64,000 nt of DNA, from the NCBI RefSeq assembly GCF_036898095.1, contig NC_090728.1:86223378-86287377 (forward strand), given 5' to 3'. Below, in pieces: positions 1-10,173 of the stretch (position 1 is its first letter; each line of letters opens with the position of its first letter). The notes below the pieces were generated by a model. The model ran no database searches. It saw nothing but the letters and a program-made list of their open reading frames with translations, and had not been told where the DNA came from. Source of the DNA: Palaemon carinicauda. Taxonomy: Eukaryota > Arthropoda > Malacostraca > Decapoda > Palaemonidae. The translations under genes and the position numbers were made by a program.

Positions 1-439
1 ATGAAACCGGTTTTTATTAAAAGGAACATGCAAAATGGTTATGGGATAGCCCAAATGGAGAAACGAAAAACGAAATAAATTTTATTCTGCGTTAAAGATG
101 TAACAGTGTTAAACAAGTTAAAGTCAAGCGATCATAAAATGGGGAGAAGTAAGATTGGTTTAGATCTAAGGAAAGAAAGGGAAAACTAATTTTAAGAAAG
201 AAAATATACACAACTGTAATAAGAAAAAATCTGATCATTCTAGTTCAGCCATACAAAATAGGTACTCCCACCTACATGATGAAATGGAAGCAAGTACATT
301 TGAAATGAACAGTAATTTTACAAAATTTGTATTAAAACCAGCACAACAGATTGCTAAACAATATAAAGAAACTATCGGGAAAGACCAAAGACTTAATAAA
401 GAAAAGATTGTAAATGAGGGTAAAATCTAAGAGAAATTA

Positions 440-770
440 AAAAGAATTAGAATTATCCAAAACAATAAACAAACTAAAAACCCAAAACCTTCCTGAACAC
501 AGTCTGACTAAAATTGAGGAAACACTAGAGAAAGGAAGAATCATCGAGTTAATTAAAAGAAGACTTGGAATAAGATGCCAACAGAAAATGGATGTATCAA
601 CAACACAAATGGAGTGATAAAACTTGCAAAGGATTTCAATTTAATGCTTTACAATAGTGATATAGGTAATAACTTTACCAATTGAAATAATTCAACACCC
701 AAGCCGGTACCAAAAGTAACAGTAGGAGAAGTAAAGAAAGCAATAAAAAGCATGCAAAGAGGTAAACAGT
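440..770 (+). pseudogene. Degenerate LINE relic, RTE-like linker/RT start
   Basis: Broken plus-strand reading frames resemble the stretch between endonuclease and reverse transcriptase of RTE-type non-LTR retrotransposons. The clearest piece is at about 700-768, which reads as a short peptide with VGEVKKAIKSMQRGK before a stop. In the family this position has a conserved EVxxAIxxMKxGKAPGxDG segment. No catalytic RT motif is visible and no ends could be found. It sits in an intron of, or downstream of, the CFAP58-like gene. Assignment rests on this one motif, so it is tentative. Confidence 0.35.
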
Positions 771-1469
771 AGGAGATGTCCTAACAATTGCAAAATACTA
801 GCAGAGAACTGGTGGCATATCCTACATAGGTCGGAGCATGAATCTGAAAAAAAAAAGGTTTAGAAATACCATCCTAGATTGCCAAAACTGATAATAATGT
901 ATTATCCAACTTATTTTAAGGTAGAAAGTGATAAAACTATTACTTGAAGATTTTCATTGACTTGTTTGTGGTATCATATAGAAAAAAGTCTAATTACAGT
1001 ACAGATTTTAAGTGAAGAAGCTTTGTACCTATATAAGTGTTGATAGAGTGCCTGCAACCTGGTTTTGTGGCTTGAGCAGTAAGTAACCAGGAACCATCCT
1101 CATAAGCATTACTGTTCATTATTTTGAATGAAATTTTGCATATAATGTACGTGCTTTTTAAACAATCGCATTCTAACTTCTAATAAGGAGCTCCCTTGTG
1201 TAAACCACCTTGTGATGTCCACCTACCTTGAGAATAATTTTAGTATCTGGATCATATTTCGATTAGAAACTCAATGAAGTTGCTAGCTTAGTTGTAGTTA
1301 TGGCAGGAAATTAAGGTACCAAAATTGATCTTATCAAACTAACTACTGTATATGGGCAGAAATATCAAGAGAAATAAAACGAATTTAGTGATAAGTAGCC
1401 TACCACTAAATAAGAGGGATAAAGACATTCGAAGAGGTGTTGATCTTACATTCGTAATCCTTTAATAGT

Positions 1470-1604
1470 TGGCAGTATAAACTGCCAACTGAAATGAAGG
1501 ATCTAAAGGGAGCAATTGAATTTAAGAAGAAACTAAAGACATTACTTTTCACAAGATCATATGATTTGGAAGATGCTACAATCAAAGAATTGTATAAGTT
1601 ATAA
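1470..1604 (+). pseudogene. LINE ORF2 C-terminal relic
   Basis: A 44-codon plus-strand frame ending in TAA reads W-Q-Y-K-L-P-T-E-M followed by IEFKKKLKTLLF. This fits the C-terminal tail of CR1/jockey-group ORF2 proteins, where WNxLPxxI and FKxxLKxxLF occur just before the stop. Upstream frames are closed, so this is a 5'-truncated copy. No poly(A) or microsatellite tail was identified downstream. Confidence 0.4.
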
Positions 1605-2159
1605 TGAAAATGTTTCGTTAGATAATTGATATGGACCCGACCGAGAAGTAGTTCACTCGACTTCAGTGGAGGGTTGGATTTAAACCCAAAACAAGTAAAC
1701 AAGTAAGTATAAAAGTGTACTAGTGCAGTAAAGGAGTAAAAAATTCAAAATAGTATTTTAACTGTTAACTATAGGCCTAAACCTTATTTCGCTAAAGATG
1801 ATACAAGGAAACAATGATCAGAACAAATGAGGAAAATGTGATTACGGTAATCAAAATATGTTTCTCTTTTGCAGTGAATCTTATAATGATAATAATACAT
1901 CGAACACGTTCAAAGTTAGAACTTCAGAAAGCTTAAGTTTATTATCATGATAAACTTGACGTGAGAAACGAGATATCTAATATTAAAAAAAAAAAAAAAA
2001 CGACAAAATATCCGAAAAAGTAAACCACTAATTTTGTATTAAGAATGATTAAATAAATTGAATATTGGTAACTTGCTAAAGAACCCAATTAATGTATAAT
2101 AGATTATTTTTTATGCATTTTAATTCAAATTTAAATTTCAAAACCAATTTCCTGCTGAC

Positions 2160-2288
2160 CTTAATTTGGTCGTCCTTTGCTCGTAACTGTTGAATGAAAT
2201 GAGCCTTGGAAGCTCCGCTGTCAGGTTGCGCGCCAGACCGTTCCACCATTCGGCGCAGTTCTTCAACCTCACGATCTTTATGAGCAAC
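2160..2288 (-). CDS. CFAP58: CFAP58-like exon (most C-terminal exon seen)
   Basis: This is a 129-nt phase-0 exon of 43 codons, VAHKDREVEELRRMV...AQPD...FIQQLRAKDDQIK. On the minus strand it follows a CAG acceptor (TTACCCAG) and ends at AAG with donor GTCAGC. The peptide is charged, coiled-coil-like and continues directly from the exon at 7690-7788. In CFAP58 the matching region carries a short QPG-type loop followed by a LRxKxxQLK heptad run; AQPDSGAS and LRAKDDQIK sit in the same order here. The last roughly 70 residues expected for the family were not found at 1-2150, so the gene probably continues off the window. The product is inferred to be a ciliary axoneme-associated coiled-coil protein. 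Confidence 0.68.
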
Positions 2289-2988
2289 CTGGGTAACGAA
2301 AAAAGGAAAAAAATATTTCTTTATGATAGGTATCTTGTTACAAAATATATATTTGAAGTATAATTCTAAAATGCTATAGAGCCTGCCCTAGGTGCAATGT
2401 GGTGACATTTATAATTTCCATCTCCTAGGAGTAATGACTAAATAGACCTAGACCTACTCGCAAGCAAAACATATAAACCGACCGAAATAAAGAGAGTAAG
2501 ATAGCATTAAAATGTGAATAAAATATGACGACTGCATGGACAAGATTAAGAGACATTTATTATAAACTGGTGTCACAAGGGATTATAATACAAAATCATT
2601 GCGTTCTTGCATGACGAACTTTTTTCAATTTCTGAACATGACTACTGTTCTATTATATCGTAGGGGCACCAATCCACAGTTTTCCTAAGAAAGACAAAAA
2701 GAAAAAAAAATACATGATTCATGTAATGTCTCTCAAATATATTCGATGATGGTGGTGGATATTAACATCTTTTCCCATTATATTTCAAAATCTTTGCCAT
2801 GCTTTTTTAAGGGTGTGGTGTGAGTTATGAAAAAGACATAGGCTATCATTTCCGCAAAATGATTTCACTTTATCAATTATTCCTAAGTAAATTTTGCTGC
2901 CAATTGATTGTACTGTGCGTACTCGATTTTGGCAAGCTTAAAATCCGTTTACGTACATCAATGTGGTGGTCAACGACAAGAGTGCTGA

Positions 2989-3185
2989 CTATAGTCCATT
3001 TCTTTTAGCGATGCATATTTGCACCGACTCGTGGCGGTGCCCTTTTAGCTCGGAAAAGTTTTCGGATCGCTGATTGGTTGGACAAGATAATTCTAACCAA
3101 TCAGCGATCCGGAAACTTTTCCGAGCTAAAAGGGCACCGCCGCGAGTCGGTGCAAATATGCATCGCTAAAAGAAATGGACTATAG
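2989..3185. mobile_element. Palindromic foldback MITE, copy 1
   Basis: The 197-bp segment is almost one perfect inverted repeat. The left arm begins CTATAGTCCATTTC and the right arm ends GAAATGGACTATAG. Arms of about 90 bp pair through TTAGCGATGCATATTTGCAC, a G/C-rich block, and AGCTCGGAAAAG, with a short loop near 3085-3100. It has no coding capacity. If the flanking TA is the target duplication, the element begins TAGTCC. A diverged second copy lies at 63575-63753, which shows that this is a dispersed family rather than a chance palindrome. Confidence 0.75.
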
Positions 3186-3278
3186 TACTCATTTACAGTA
3201 CAATGCTGATGAGGACGATCCCGTAAGTTCTTAGTTTAGGATACCTGGAATGTAATAAATTTAAGCACTGTTGTTGTG

Positions 3279-3282
<4 letters not shown>

Positions 3283-3373
<91 letters not shown>
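3283..3373. repeat. (CA)n-(TA)n compound microsatellite
   Basis: About 38 bp of CA dinucleotides pass directly into about 53 bp of TA dinucleotides, with no interruption. It lies in a CFAP58-like intron just downstream of the palindromic MITE. Confidence 0.95.
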
Positions 3374-3375
<2 letters not shown>

Positions 3376-3608
3376 TACGAAGTTGGTCTAGTGTAGAGTA
3401 AATACAGTAGTTTATTCATGTATTTTATTTGTTTCATATGTGCATTGAAGAGGTTAGCCAGCTCTAAGATGAGTTCTTCACATTTAAATCTAAGATTTGT
3501 ATGTAAATTACGTAAGACTTTCGTCGTTGATTTCGTTGTATTCTTCAGTTAAGTCAGTATATGTAAATTTACATTATTTTTAAGAATTGCTTTTTATTTC
3601 ACATATTT

Positions 3609-4628
3609 TTGTTACGAAGTCTTATGTAACCATACATGATAGGAACAAGGGCTTATGTAATGTTCTCTTATATTTTTATGAGGTATTGCGTCATGTTTGA
3701 GAGAAAATACACAATTCTTTTGTCTGGCCTGTACTTTGGAAGATTCCCAAAAATCCTAGTGTTAGGATATTTTTTTTTTTATTTCCGAGAATGATGGGTG
3801 GGCGGAGTTGGCTGGGGAGGGTTGCCATATAGAGGGGTTGGTTCTCCTGTTCAATACGTGATGGTTAGAAACTCTGGCGTCGCTGTTAGGCCAATCCCTC
3901 ACGCTTCCAGATCTTTTGGAATCTTCTGGAAGTACCTAAGTTTCATAAAAAGGTGACCCCAGGGTTGCATACATCAGATACAGAATCCCAGTCTTAAGTC
4001 ATAGCCATCTCCCCCTCTCTCTCTCACATACCTCTCAGTGTATTGTTTTAAAAGTGTTCAGTGAAATCTCAGAGTTTTGGTGTGACGGGTTTTTGTAAAC
4101 ATAATGAGTATTTATGAAAATTCTCTTAGAGTTTTTGTAACTGGCCCTGTAGTACCGAGAAAGGTATTTGTATCCTTATCTGGTCAACTGTATTCATTGA
4201 GTGTTAGGACTAATTACATAGTGTGCAAAATTTAATTTGAAGTGAAACAAGTGATTGTATAATTTTTATAAGTATTATTTCTTTTGTCTTAGTCTAAGAT
4301 TTTATTCAGACTCAATATTTCGAGTCAAGTGGTTATATAATTTTCAGATCGTAACATTTTCGTCTTAATCCAAGTTTTATTCAGACTTAATATTTGGAGT
4401 GATTTATTTGTTTTTTGTAAATTCTTTTCAAGGTGTTGTAATTTATATAGAATATATTTATATTTGTAAAGAGTATATTATTCCAATCAGCAGTGTTTAA
4501 ATTAGTATTCGCTCTATCCTGTAAAGAATCAAAGAAAGATTTGTTAGAATAATTCTTAAGAATAATTACCCAGTTTTGTTTTGAGTGAACTTAAGAGACC
4601 TTTGTATACTCAAGCTTTGTACAGGGTG

Positions 4629-4630
<2 letters not shown>
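3609..4630 (+). mobile_element. Possible solo LTR with its own promoter
   Basis: The segment opens TGTTACGAAGTC and closes near GGGTGACA, so TG...CA ends are possible. It contains a strong heat-shock-type promoter (3904-3953) and a long non-coding leader-like tract. No partner LTR, primer site or duplicated target was found. An (AC)n/poly(A) run begins at about 4629 and extends to 4680. It could instead be another interspersed repeat or a host promoter. The boundaries are guesses. Confidence 0.25.
3904..3953 (+). promoter_or_regulatory. Heat-shock elements plus TATA-like box
   Basis: Six contiguous 5-bp units alternate as cTTCc, aGATc, tTTTt, gGAAt, cTTCt, gGAAg. Four match the nGAAn/nTTCn heat-shock-factor pentamer exactly and two differ at one base. 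A TATA-like CATAAAAAGG follows at 3944-3953, 12 bp downstream. This spacing is typical of arthropod heat-shock promoters. Transcription would run to the right. No host heat-shock coding region follows within the window. Confidence 0.5.

Positions 4631-4680
<50 letters not shown>
4629..4680. repeat. (AC)n and poly(A) run
   Basis: A short CACACACAC stretch leads into about 40 consecutive A. It could be the 3' tail of a retroposed copy ending here, but no recognisable body precedes it. Confidence 0.9.
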
Positions 4681-4681
<1 letters not shown>

Positions 4682-4795
4682 GGTCATCACCTAAACTTGA
4701 ATAACTTTTGAAATAAATAATCAATTCCTTTTATTTTTCAGATTTATCAAGAAAAAATAATGTTCTAAGAGTCTACCAAATTCGACTTTTGAGAT

Positions 4796-5085
4796 GCCAT
4801 GGACTACTGAGGAAAAAGTCTATCCACCCAGCTTAATTACAATTCAAAGAATGGTTCAGATGTCAAGAATCTCCTGTCCACTCAATGATCTACAGATGGG
4901 TCAAGAAGTTCAGAACCCATGGGACTGTGCATAACCTCAATTGTAAAGACACTAACAGACAATCACACTCTGTATGACCGTAATCATCAAGGACACCCCA
5001 CAACATTGCTGCAGTCAGAGACTCTGTTGTCCCTAGCCAAAGCAAGTCTGTGCGACGGTGAAGTCAGGAGCTTCGAATCAATTGG
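4796..5085 (+). pseudogene. Tc1/mariner-type transposase N-terminal relic
   Basis: Frameshifted plus-strand peptides follow the order of the helix-turn-helix region of mariner-like transposases: an MPWTTEEK start, then WVKKFRTHGTVHNLN, then AAVRDSVVPSQSKSVRR and QELRINWESI. In the family the corresponding block is W..KF...G.V.....GR...T.EN..AVR.SV..SP.KS.RR...ELG. At least two stops and several frame changes separate the pieces. The DDE catalytic half is missing, and the relic runs straight into a DIRS terminal-repeat fragment. Inactive. Confidence 0.5.
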
Positions 5086-5089
5086 GAGT

Positions 5090-5258
5090 CCATTGATATA
5101 CGATATCCAAAAGGGAAACCTTATGGGTACTCGCGCCAGAAGTTAGAATTCTGTGAAACCTTTAGTTTAATTCTCTGGGAATATCTACTGAAGTCAAATA
5201 TACCCTTAGGAAGCTACTGAAGGAACCTTCCATCAGCACGTCATGGCTTGAGCCCAAA
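5090..5258 (-). repeat. Detached DIRS terminal repeat relic
   Basis: The segment matches, with many substitutions and small indels, the right terminal repeat of the DIRS element at 22129-22468 in the same orientation. Shared landmarks are GATATCC, GTTAGAATTCTG, TTCTCTGGGAATAT, TAGGAAGCTAC, CTTCCATCAG and the terminal CATGGCTTGAGCCCAAA. No DIRS coding sequence adjoins it. It is a solo terminal repeat or truncated older copy in another intron of the same gene. Confidence 0.65.
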
Positions 5259-5263
5259 ATAGA

Positions 5264-5805
5264 AATTATAAGTAGCATTGTGTTTGAATATAGTCTACAG
5301 TAACCTCGTAGCCAACGTACAGTATTCTGACTTATGTGCCAGAAATCTCACGCTCTGCTACCAGCCAGGAACTCTTGTGCTTGATGCACGATGACTATGA
5401 ATGTAGGTAGCTAAGCGAGATTTCTTAGATAATTAGAATAACTCCAATTTATTCGCTCACAAGGCTCGCAAGCGTAGAGCAACAGAGCTATAGTTTGCCA
5501 GAACAGAGGAGTAATGAGATAATGTTAAATTGAGAGCAAAGTGAACCACAGTGGAACAAAGACCAGTTGAACTAGTGATTAATTACATAACTAAAATAAA
5601 ACTCTCTTATTTCATTAACTTTTCCTGGCCTTTGGCCTCATTAACAGTTTTAACTATATAATCACTAGGTTCAATGCCTTTTTTTTGTATGAATGTGTCT
5701 GATGAAAATTAACTTTTGCATTCTAAATTTACATAACGCAATGTTGTCATGCTGCTTAATATTAGTACCAACAAAAACTGTCATCAGCTAACACTCTTAA
5801 CACCT
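5264..5805. other. Intron sequence, no feature seen
   Basis: AT-rich single-copy-looking DNA between the DIRS relic and the 35-bp tandem repeat. No reading frame, motif or terminal repeat was recognised. Confidence 0.6.
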
Positions 5806-5910
5806 TAACAGTCCCACAAAACTTGTTGTAAAGTAAGTTGTAACAGTCCCACAATACTTGTTGTAAAGTAAGTTGTAACAGTCCCACAATACTTGTTGTA
5901 AAGTAAGTTG
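5806..5910. repeat. 35-bp tandem repeat, three copies
   Basis: Three head-to-tail units, each beginning TAACAGTCCCACAA and ending AAAGTAAGTTG, start at 5806, 5841 and 5876. The copies are nearly identical; the first has AAAC where the others have ATAC. The repeat is non-coding. Each unit contains GTAAGT, which resembles a plus-strand splice donor, but the host gene runs on the other strand. Confidence 0.9.
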
Positions 5911-5986
5911 ATAGATTTCTTGAGCACAGTTAACGCCAAACATCAATTGTTTATACCTAAACAATTCTTTATGAATAACAAAAGTA

Positions 5987-7352
5987 CAGTGATACCTCTA
6001 CATACGATCTTAATTTGTTCCAGAAACTACTTCGTATGTTAAAACGATAGTATGTTGGAGCAAATATTCCCATAAGAATACATGGTAATTGATTTAATTC
6101 GTTCCTCAGCCTAAAAACCCATAATAAATCCTTAATAAAAGGCTACACATAATTACACGTGACATTAATACAATAAATGTATAATAAATACATATTACAA
6201 ACCAAAAAAAAAGAATAATAATAATGAAATAATAAATAAAAAACGGGTTGTAATGTAACACTTTACCTTAGAGACAGGCCAGCACAGGTGTAGGGACTTC
6301 TACGCAGGAGGAGACGGAAGATCAGCGAGGAGGTAGGGACGGTGACTTTGTACGATAACGTGTACGATAACTTACACTAACTTAGCAAGGAATTATTGAA
6401 AAGCATGTGTGAGTGAACTTGCAAAAGAACATCACGACGAACTTACTACAGAGGAGCTCAAGGAACTCCATGCTATGTCTGAGCACATGAGTGATGACAA
6501 GGAAGGGATCGAGGAGGTAGAACATGTGTTAGGCTCGGCGCAAATAAAAGAGGTGTTAGGAAAATATCAAGACGTGGTCGTCTTCATCGACAAATATCAG
6601 CCAAAGAAATTGCAGGTTTGTCATGCAGTTGCGCAGTTTGATGATGTTTCCCTAACTTATATTCGAAACATTCTGAAAAGCTGTATCAAGCAACTTTCTA
6701 TCGATAGCTTCTTTAAAAAAACTATGAAGCGAACTCGTGATGAAGAGGAAGGAAGTGGTTCAAAGAAAACGGCAGAGTGAAGCGAAAGAAAGGGAAACAA
6801 AGAAAACGGCAAAGATTTAAGAGAAAAATATTCAATCAACTTTAAGTGTAGAGTGAAAGTGATTAAAATTAATCATCAAAAAGAAAAAAAGAAAATGTAA
6901 AAAAAATATAAAGTATGAAAATAAAAAAAAATAAATAAGCTAAGTTAGGTTAAAGTTCACTTAGTGTAAGTTAGAATAAGTTACGGTAGTGTACGTTTAT
7001 CGTAGTCAACCTCTCTACCTCCTCGCCGCCCGTCCGTCTCCTCTCTGCCTAGCAAGACCAATACCTGCGCTCGACTTTCTAAGGTAAAGTGACGCTAAAA
7101 ACCTGTTTCTTATTTATTATTTCTTGATAATTATTCTTTTTTACATGTCTATTATCTAATTTAGAGTACATATTGTCATGTGTAATTATGTGTAGTAATT
7201 TATTAAGGAGTTATCGAAGGTTTTTGGGCTCAATCACGGATTAATCCTATTTCAATGTATTCTTAAGGGAAAATTCGTTTCTACATCCGACCATTTTCTA
7301 CATCCCAAGTCGGTTGTGGAACGAATTAAATTCGTATGTAGAGGTACCACTG
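5987..7352 (+). mobile_element. Tigger/pogo-type deletion derivative
   Basis: Long terminal inverted repeats of about 150 bp start CAGTGATACCTCTACATACGA on the left. On the right they are the complement of CAGTGGTACCTCTACATACGA. TA dinucleotides flank both ends (5985-5986 and 7353-7354), the target duplication of the Tc1/mariner superfamily. Internal sequence keeps only the C-terminal part of a transposase gene (6409-6780), so the element has lost its DNA-binding and catalytic regions. It would have depended on a full-length relative for movement. Confidence 0.75.
6409..6780 (+). pseudogene. Tigger transposase C-terminal fragment
   Basis: A 124-codon open frame without an ATG at its start (first codon GTG) reads SELAKEHHDELTTEELKEL, then an acidic stretch, then FIDKYQPKK and IRNILKSCIKQLSIDSFFKK, and ends in a basic/acidic tail. 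In Tigger/pogo transposases the ELTxEEL block and the C-terminal helical segment ending in LDxFxxK lie after the DDE_1 domain. The catalytic aspartates are absent because of the internal deletion. The frame is open, but as a fragment it encodes no active transposase. Confidence 0.65.
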
Positions 7353-7689
7353 TAAATGATTTATTTGTGGCTTAGTATTTGGGTAATAATTGATCACATA
7401 CTGTAATCTAATAGGTTTAGTTGCAACAGTAAAATTATAACATTATCATGAAGTTTTAGTAAATAGTGTTTATATTGATCCTGGAATGAGTACAGTAAAT
7501 AGGTTTAACCTAATTCATACATTTCGACTTAAATGCAACGGAGTCCATCACCTAAAATATCAAGAAAAATCGTTTCGAACAAACATTTAGAAACAGCCAG
7601 GATCCATGTACACGACTAAGACTGAGTGTATTTGCATGTTTTTTTTTTTTTTTGTTTCTACTGAAATATATACAAATGATTAAAATTAC
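7353..7689. other. Intron sequence next to exon, no feature seen
   Basis: AT-rich DNA with a 15-base T run near 7640 that could serve no minus-strand splice role. Nothing else was recognised. Confidence 0.55.
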
Positions 7690-7788
7690 CTCGGCTTCAT
7701 TCGCTGCCGCCCTTTGAGTGGCCGCTACCAATCTCTTCTGTAGTAGTTGGTTTTTACGTAGAAGATCATACTTGCTGGGGTCGGATGC
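7690..7788 (-). CDS. CFAP58: CFAP58-like exon
   Basis: This is a 99-nt phase-0 exon of 33 codons on the minus strand, preceded by the acceptor TTTTATCTAAG and followed by donor GTAATT. The peptide starts ASDPSKYDLLRKNQLLQKRL. With the preceding exon it gives HRW-TTLK-ASDP-S-Y-LL-K-LLQKRL. Conserved CFAP58 proteins have HRWRKLE-x-SDP followed by a helix with LLQKRLI at this place, and this is the strongest single match to the family. The residues are in register with heptads of a continuous coiled coil. Confidence 0.75.
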
Positions 7789-8814
7789 CTTAGATAAAAA
7801 AGAAGGGAGGATGATGGTTATAAAGATGTTTCTTTCAAATCTGGAAGGAAATTCTCCATGTTGCTATTTATGGAGTGTACAGATTTTCAGTTGTAGGGAT
7901 GGAGGGGAAGGGGAGTTCATCTTCGAAGAAATATATGTATAACTTATTTTCACAAAGTTGTTGATATTTATCGCCCTAATATTTAGTTGCAGAACTCGTA
8001 CTAGACCTCGTAGGCTGTATTGCATCAGTTAATTTACTTTTATGATTTAAATGATCTAATTGTTTGGACTTGTCCAGCACTTTACTCTGGCTAATCACAC
8101 GAACCAATGGCTTATCTATATCAAACTTCAAAGAAAAAGCAGAGTGGAAAGAAAGGAGATAGTAAGATACGCAGTTCTTACTCAGAAGAAACTATTTGGC
8201 CTTCCTTTACAAAAATAAAAGTTGATAGAAGTCACGGAAACAGAAGCTTACCTTTCGGGGGACCTAATGATCACTAAAAAGATTAATCCTGGATTTCTCA
8301 AATCTTGTTGTGCATATATCATTCAGTGTTCTTTATTCCTTTAGTAAATGAAGTAATATTATGAAAAATAAATAGAGAAGAAAATATGAATTTTAACAAA
8401 GTGTCATTAATTAAGCTAGTTGCATATTCATAAAAGTTTACTGCAAGGGATTTTTCAAGGTATCTAAGAATCCAACAGGTAAGCAAAATTCTCTACATTT
8501 ACTGATCCTATCTATTCATGGCTACATTTGACAACGAATCCCGTGATATTTCATATTTATTCCTGCTTTCTTCATTCTTCATTCTTATTCTTCACTGAAG
8601 GTATCATTTTCTTTAATGTATTGACTGAACATCCTATCTATGATGTTCCTAAACATACCTTTAGTAATTCTGATCCTAAATGGTAAAGTAAATTATCGAT
8701 TGAGAATATATCCCTAATAAATGCATTTATAGCATACTCCTCTGAGGAATATTTTACGAAATGAATTGATGTATTTCCATAAGCATTATCGGGTAGCCAA
8801 AATTGACATAAAGC

Positions 8815-8817
<3 letters not shown>
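7789..8817 (-). other. CFAP58-like intron, 1.1 kb with its microsatellite
   Basis: The intron runs from the donor at 8889 down to the acceptor at 7789, 1101 bp in all. It is AT-rich. Besides the (GA)n tract at its 5' end no mobile element or reading frame was recognised. Confidence 0.6.

Positions 8818-8888
<71 letters not shown>
8818..8888. repeat. (GA)n microsatellite at the splice donor
   Basis: About 70 bp of GA on the plus strand, which is (TC)n on the transcribed minus strand. It begins immediately after the exon ending at 8890, so the donor reads AAG|GTCTCTCTCTC. Confidence 0.95.
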
Positions 8889-8889
<1 letters not shown>

Positions 8890-8891
<2 letters not shown>

Positions 8892-9052
8892 TGAGTGTGG
8901 TCCATCTATGGGCCTTTTCCCGCCGTATGACTTCCTCTTCCAGCACAGCTCTCTTGTTCTGTGACGAAATCAGCTCCCTCTGCATTCTCACCAACTCCAC
9001 TTTGAGGGACTCCACCAATTTAACATGGCGTGACAACACCTCTCGTTCATCC
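8890..9052 (-). CDS. CFAP58: CFAP58-like exon
   Basis: This is a 163-nt exon on the minus strand. Its first base G completes an AG|G codon with the exon ending at 42573, and the remaining 54 codons end in phase 0. The acceptor is TTTTATTATCAG. The peptide is DEREVLSRHVKLVE then ELVRMQRELISSQNKRAVLEEEV and REKAHRWTTLK. The pattern EL-x-x-MQREL...R-x-LEEE...HRW-x-x-L matches CFAP58 in order and spacing. The donor is a weak GTCTCT fused to a dinucleotide repeat. The upstream open frame beyond 9052 is intron. Confidence 0.75.
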
Positions 9053-9602
9053 CTGATAATAAAATAAGAAGCGTTTGATTAAATTCAATGTCCTACGCCT
9101 ATCAAATAAACTTACATCTCTTTTGAATTTCATGCAGCATAATTTTGGATCATGGAGTCGATTGTTCCCAACATTATATAATAATTCTTCAATAATGTTC
9201 AGGAGAGATTGCGCATGGATTTTATGTTGCATCAATAAATTTCTAGTTTCATGATCTAACATCGAATGAATCTCCAATGGCGTCAACTGTCCAAGCTTGT
9301 CCGTGAAATATCTGGAACTTCAAAATTTTTCTTATTAGGTACTTAGCATATTTTAAAATTTTTGTACTGTTCATTTCAAGTTATTACAAACATAATACTT
9401 ACATACAACATTGACTATGTTACGCAATTGTCCTGATAATCAAAGAGGATTTCAAATGGGACATTTTATCTGTAGGGGCGTATGACTGGTCTGAAGACCA
9501 AGACAGAATAGACTTAACCTTCATTATTTATAAAGTTTTTCATCAAATGTAATTTGTTATGATATTACTGATTCTGTCAGTGAATATATATAAGTGAAAT
9601 AT

Positions 9603-9690
9603 TGACATGTATTATGTGTGATTTTGTACTGTAATACCATATGTGCTACGTGTATTGAAAGTAATGTTGCAAGGTAATTCATTGATAACA
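9603..9690 (+). repeat. Mag-like element 5' LTR
   Basis: It starts TGACATG, ends GATAACA and shares GATTTTGTACTGTAATACC with the 3' copy. About 21 bp after it lies AGTGGCGACGAAGGAC, a likely primer-binding or leader segment. Confidence 0.65.
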
Positions 9691-9781
9691 AATAAAAGAT
9701 AGTGGCGACGAAGGACTAAAAGAACTCGCACAAAAGAGGATAACCAGATGAACGCAAGAGCCCACCACATAAATGCTAGCT

Positions 9782-9782
<1 letters not shown>

Positions 9783-9824
<42 letters not shown>

Positions 9825-9832
9825 AAAAAAAA
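9783..9832. repeat. Poly(A) run in the gypsy leader
   Basis: About 48 A with one G interruption lie between the 5' LTR and gag of the Mag-like element. The run creates spurious poly-lysine and poly-phenylalanine frames. Confidence 0.9.
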
Positions 9833-10173
9833 AGCCAACCAGAAGAGCCAAGCAACGTCCAGCTACAATCAAGTTCGATGGCAAAAAAGAAGACAACATG
9901 AAAATTAACATTCCATTTTTTTTTTATGTTGAAATAAGATAGTTGTTGAAATTGTTACAATCAGGCATTGCAGTACTTAGGTAAACATTTACCTTAGGCC
10001 AAATTTAGTTTTGCATGGAGAGACATAAAGTGCATCGCTAATGATTTTTGCATGAAGTATCAATAAGTGTATTTAACAACACAGGAACTAGGTTAGAATA
10101 AACTTTGTCTAGGAAGTTGTAAGTTGATTTTGTAAAGTTCAGTAGCCTAACCTAACCTAGGTAAGAATTAAAA

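Noticed and set aside
2820..3008. 62-codon plus-strand frame
   Set aside because: No domain, and it runs into the palindromic MITE; taken as chance.
5806..5910. Short direct repeats considered as a CRISPR-like array
   Set aside because: Units are contiguous with no variable spacers, and the context is an animal intron. It is an ordinary tandem repeat.
9047..9286. 79-codon minus-strand frame just upstream of the 8890-9052 exon
   Set aside because: Only its last bases overlap the exon and in another phase. The good acceptor at 9053 and the phase match with the 42573 exon make this intron.
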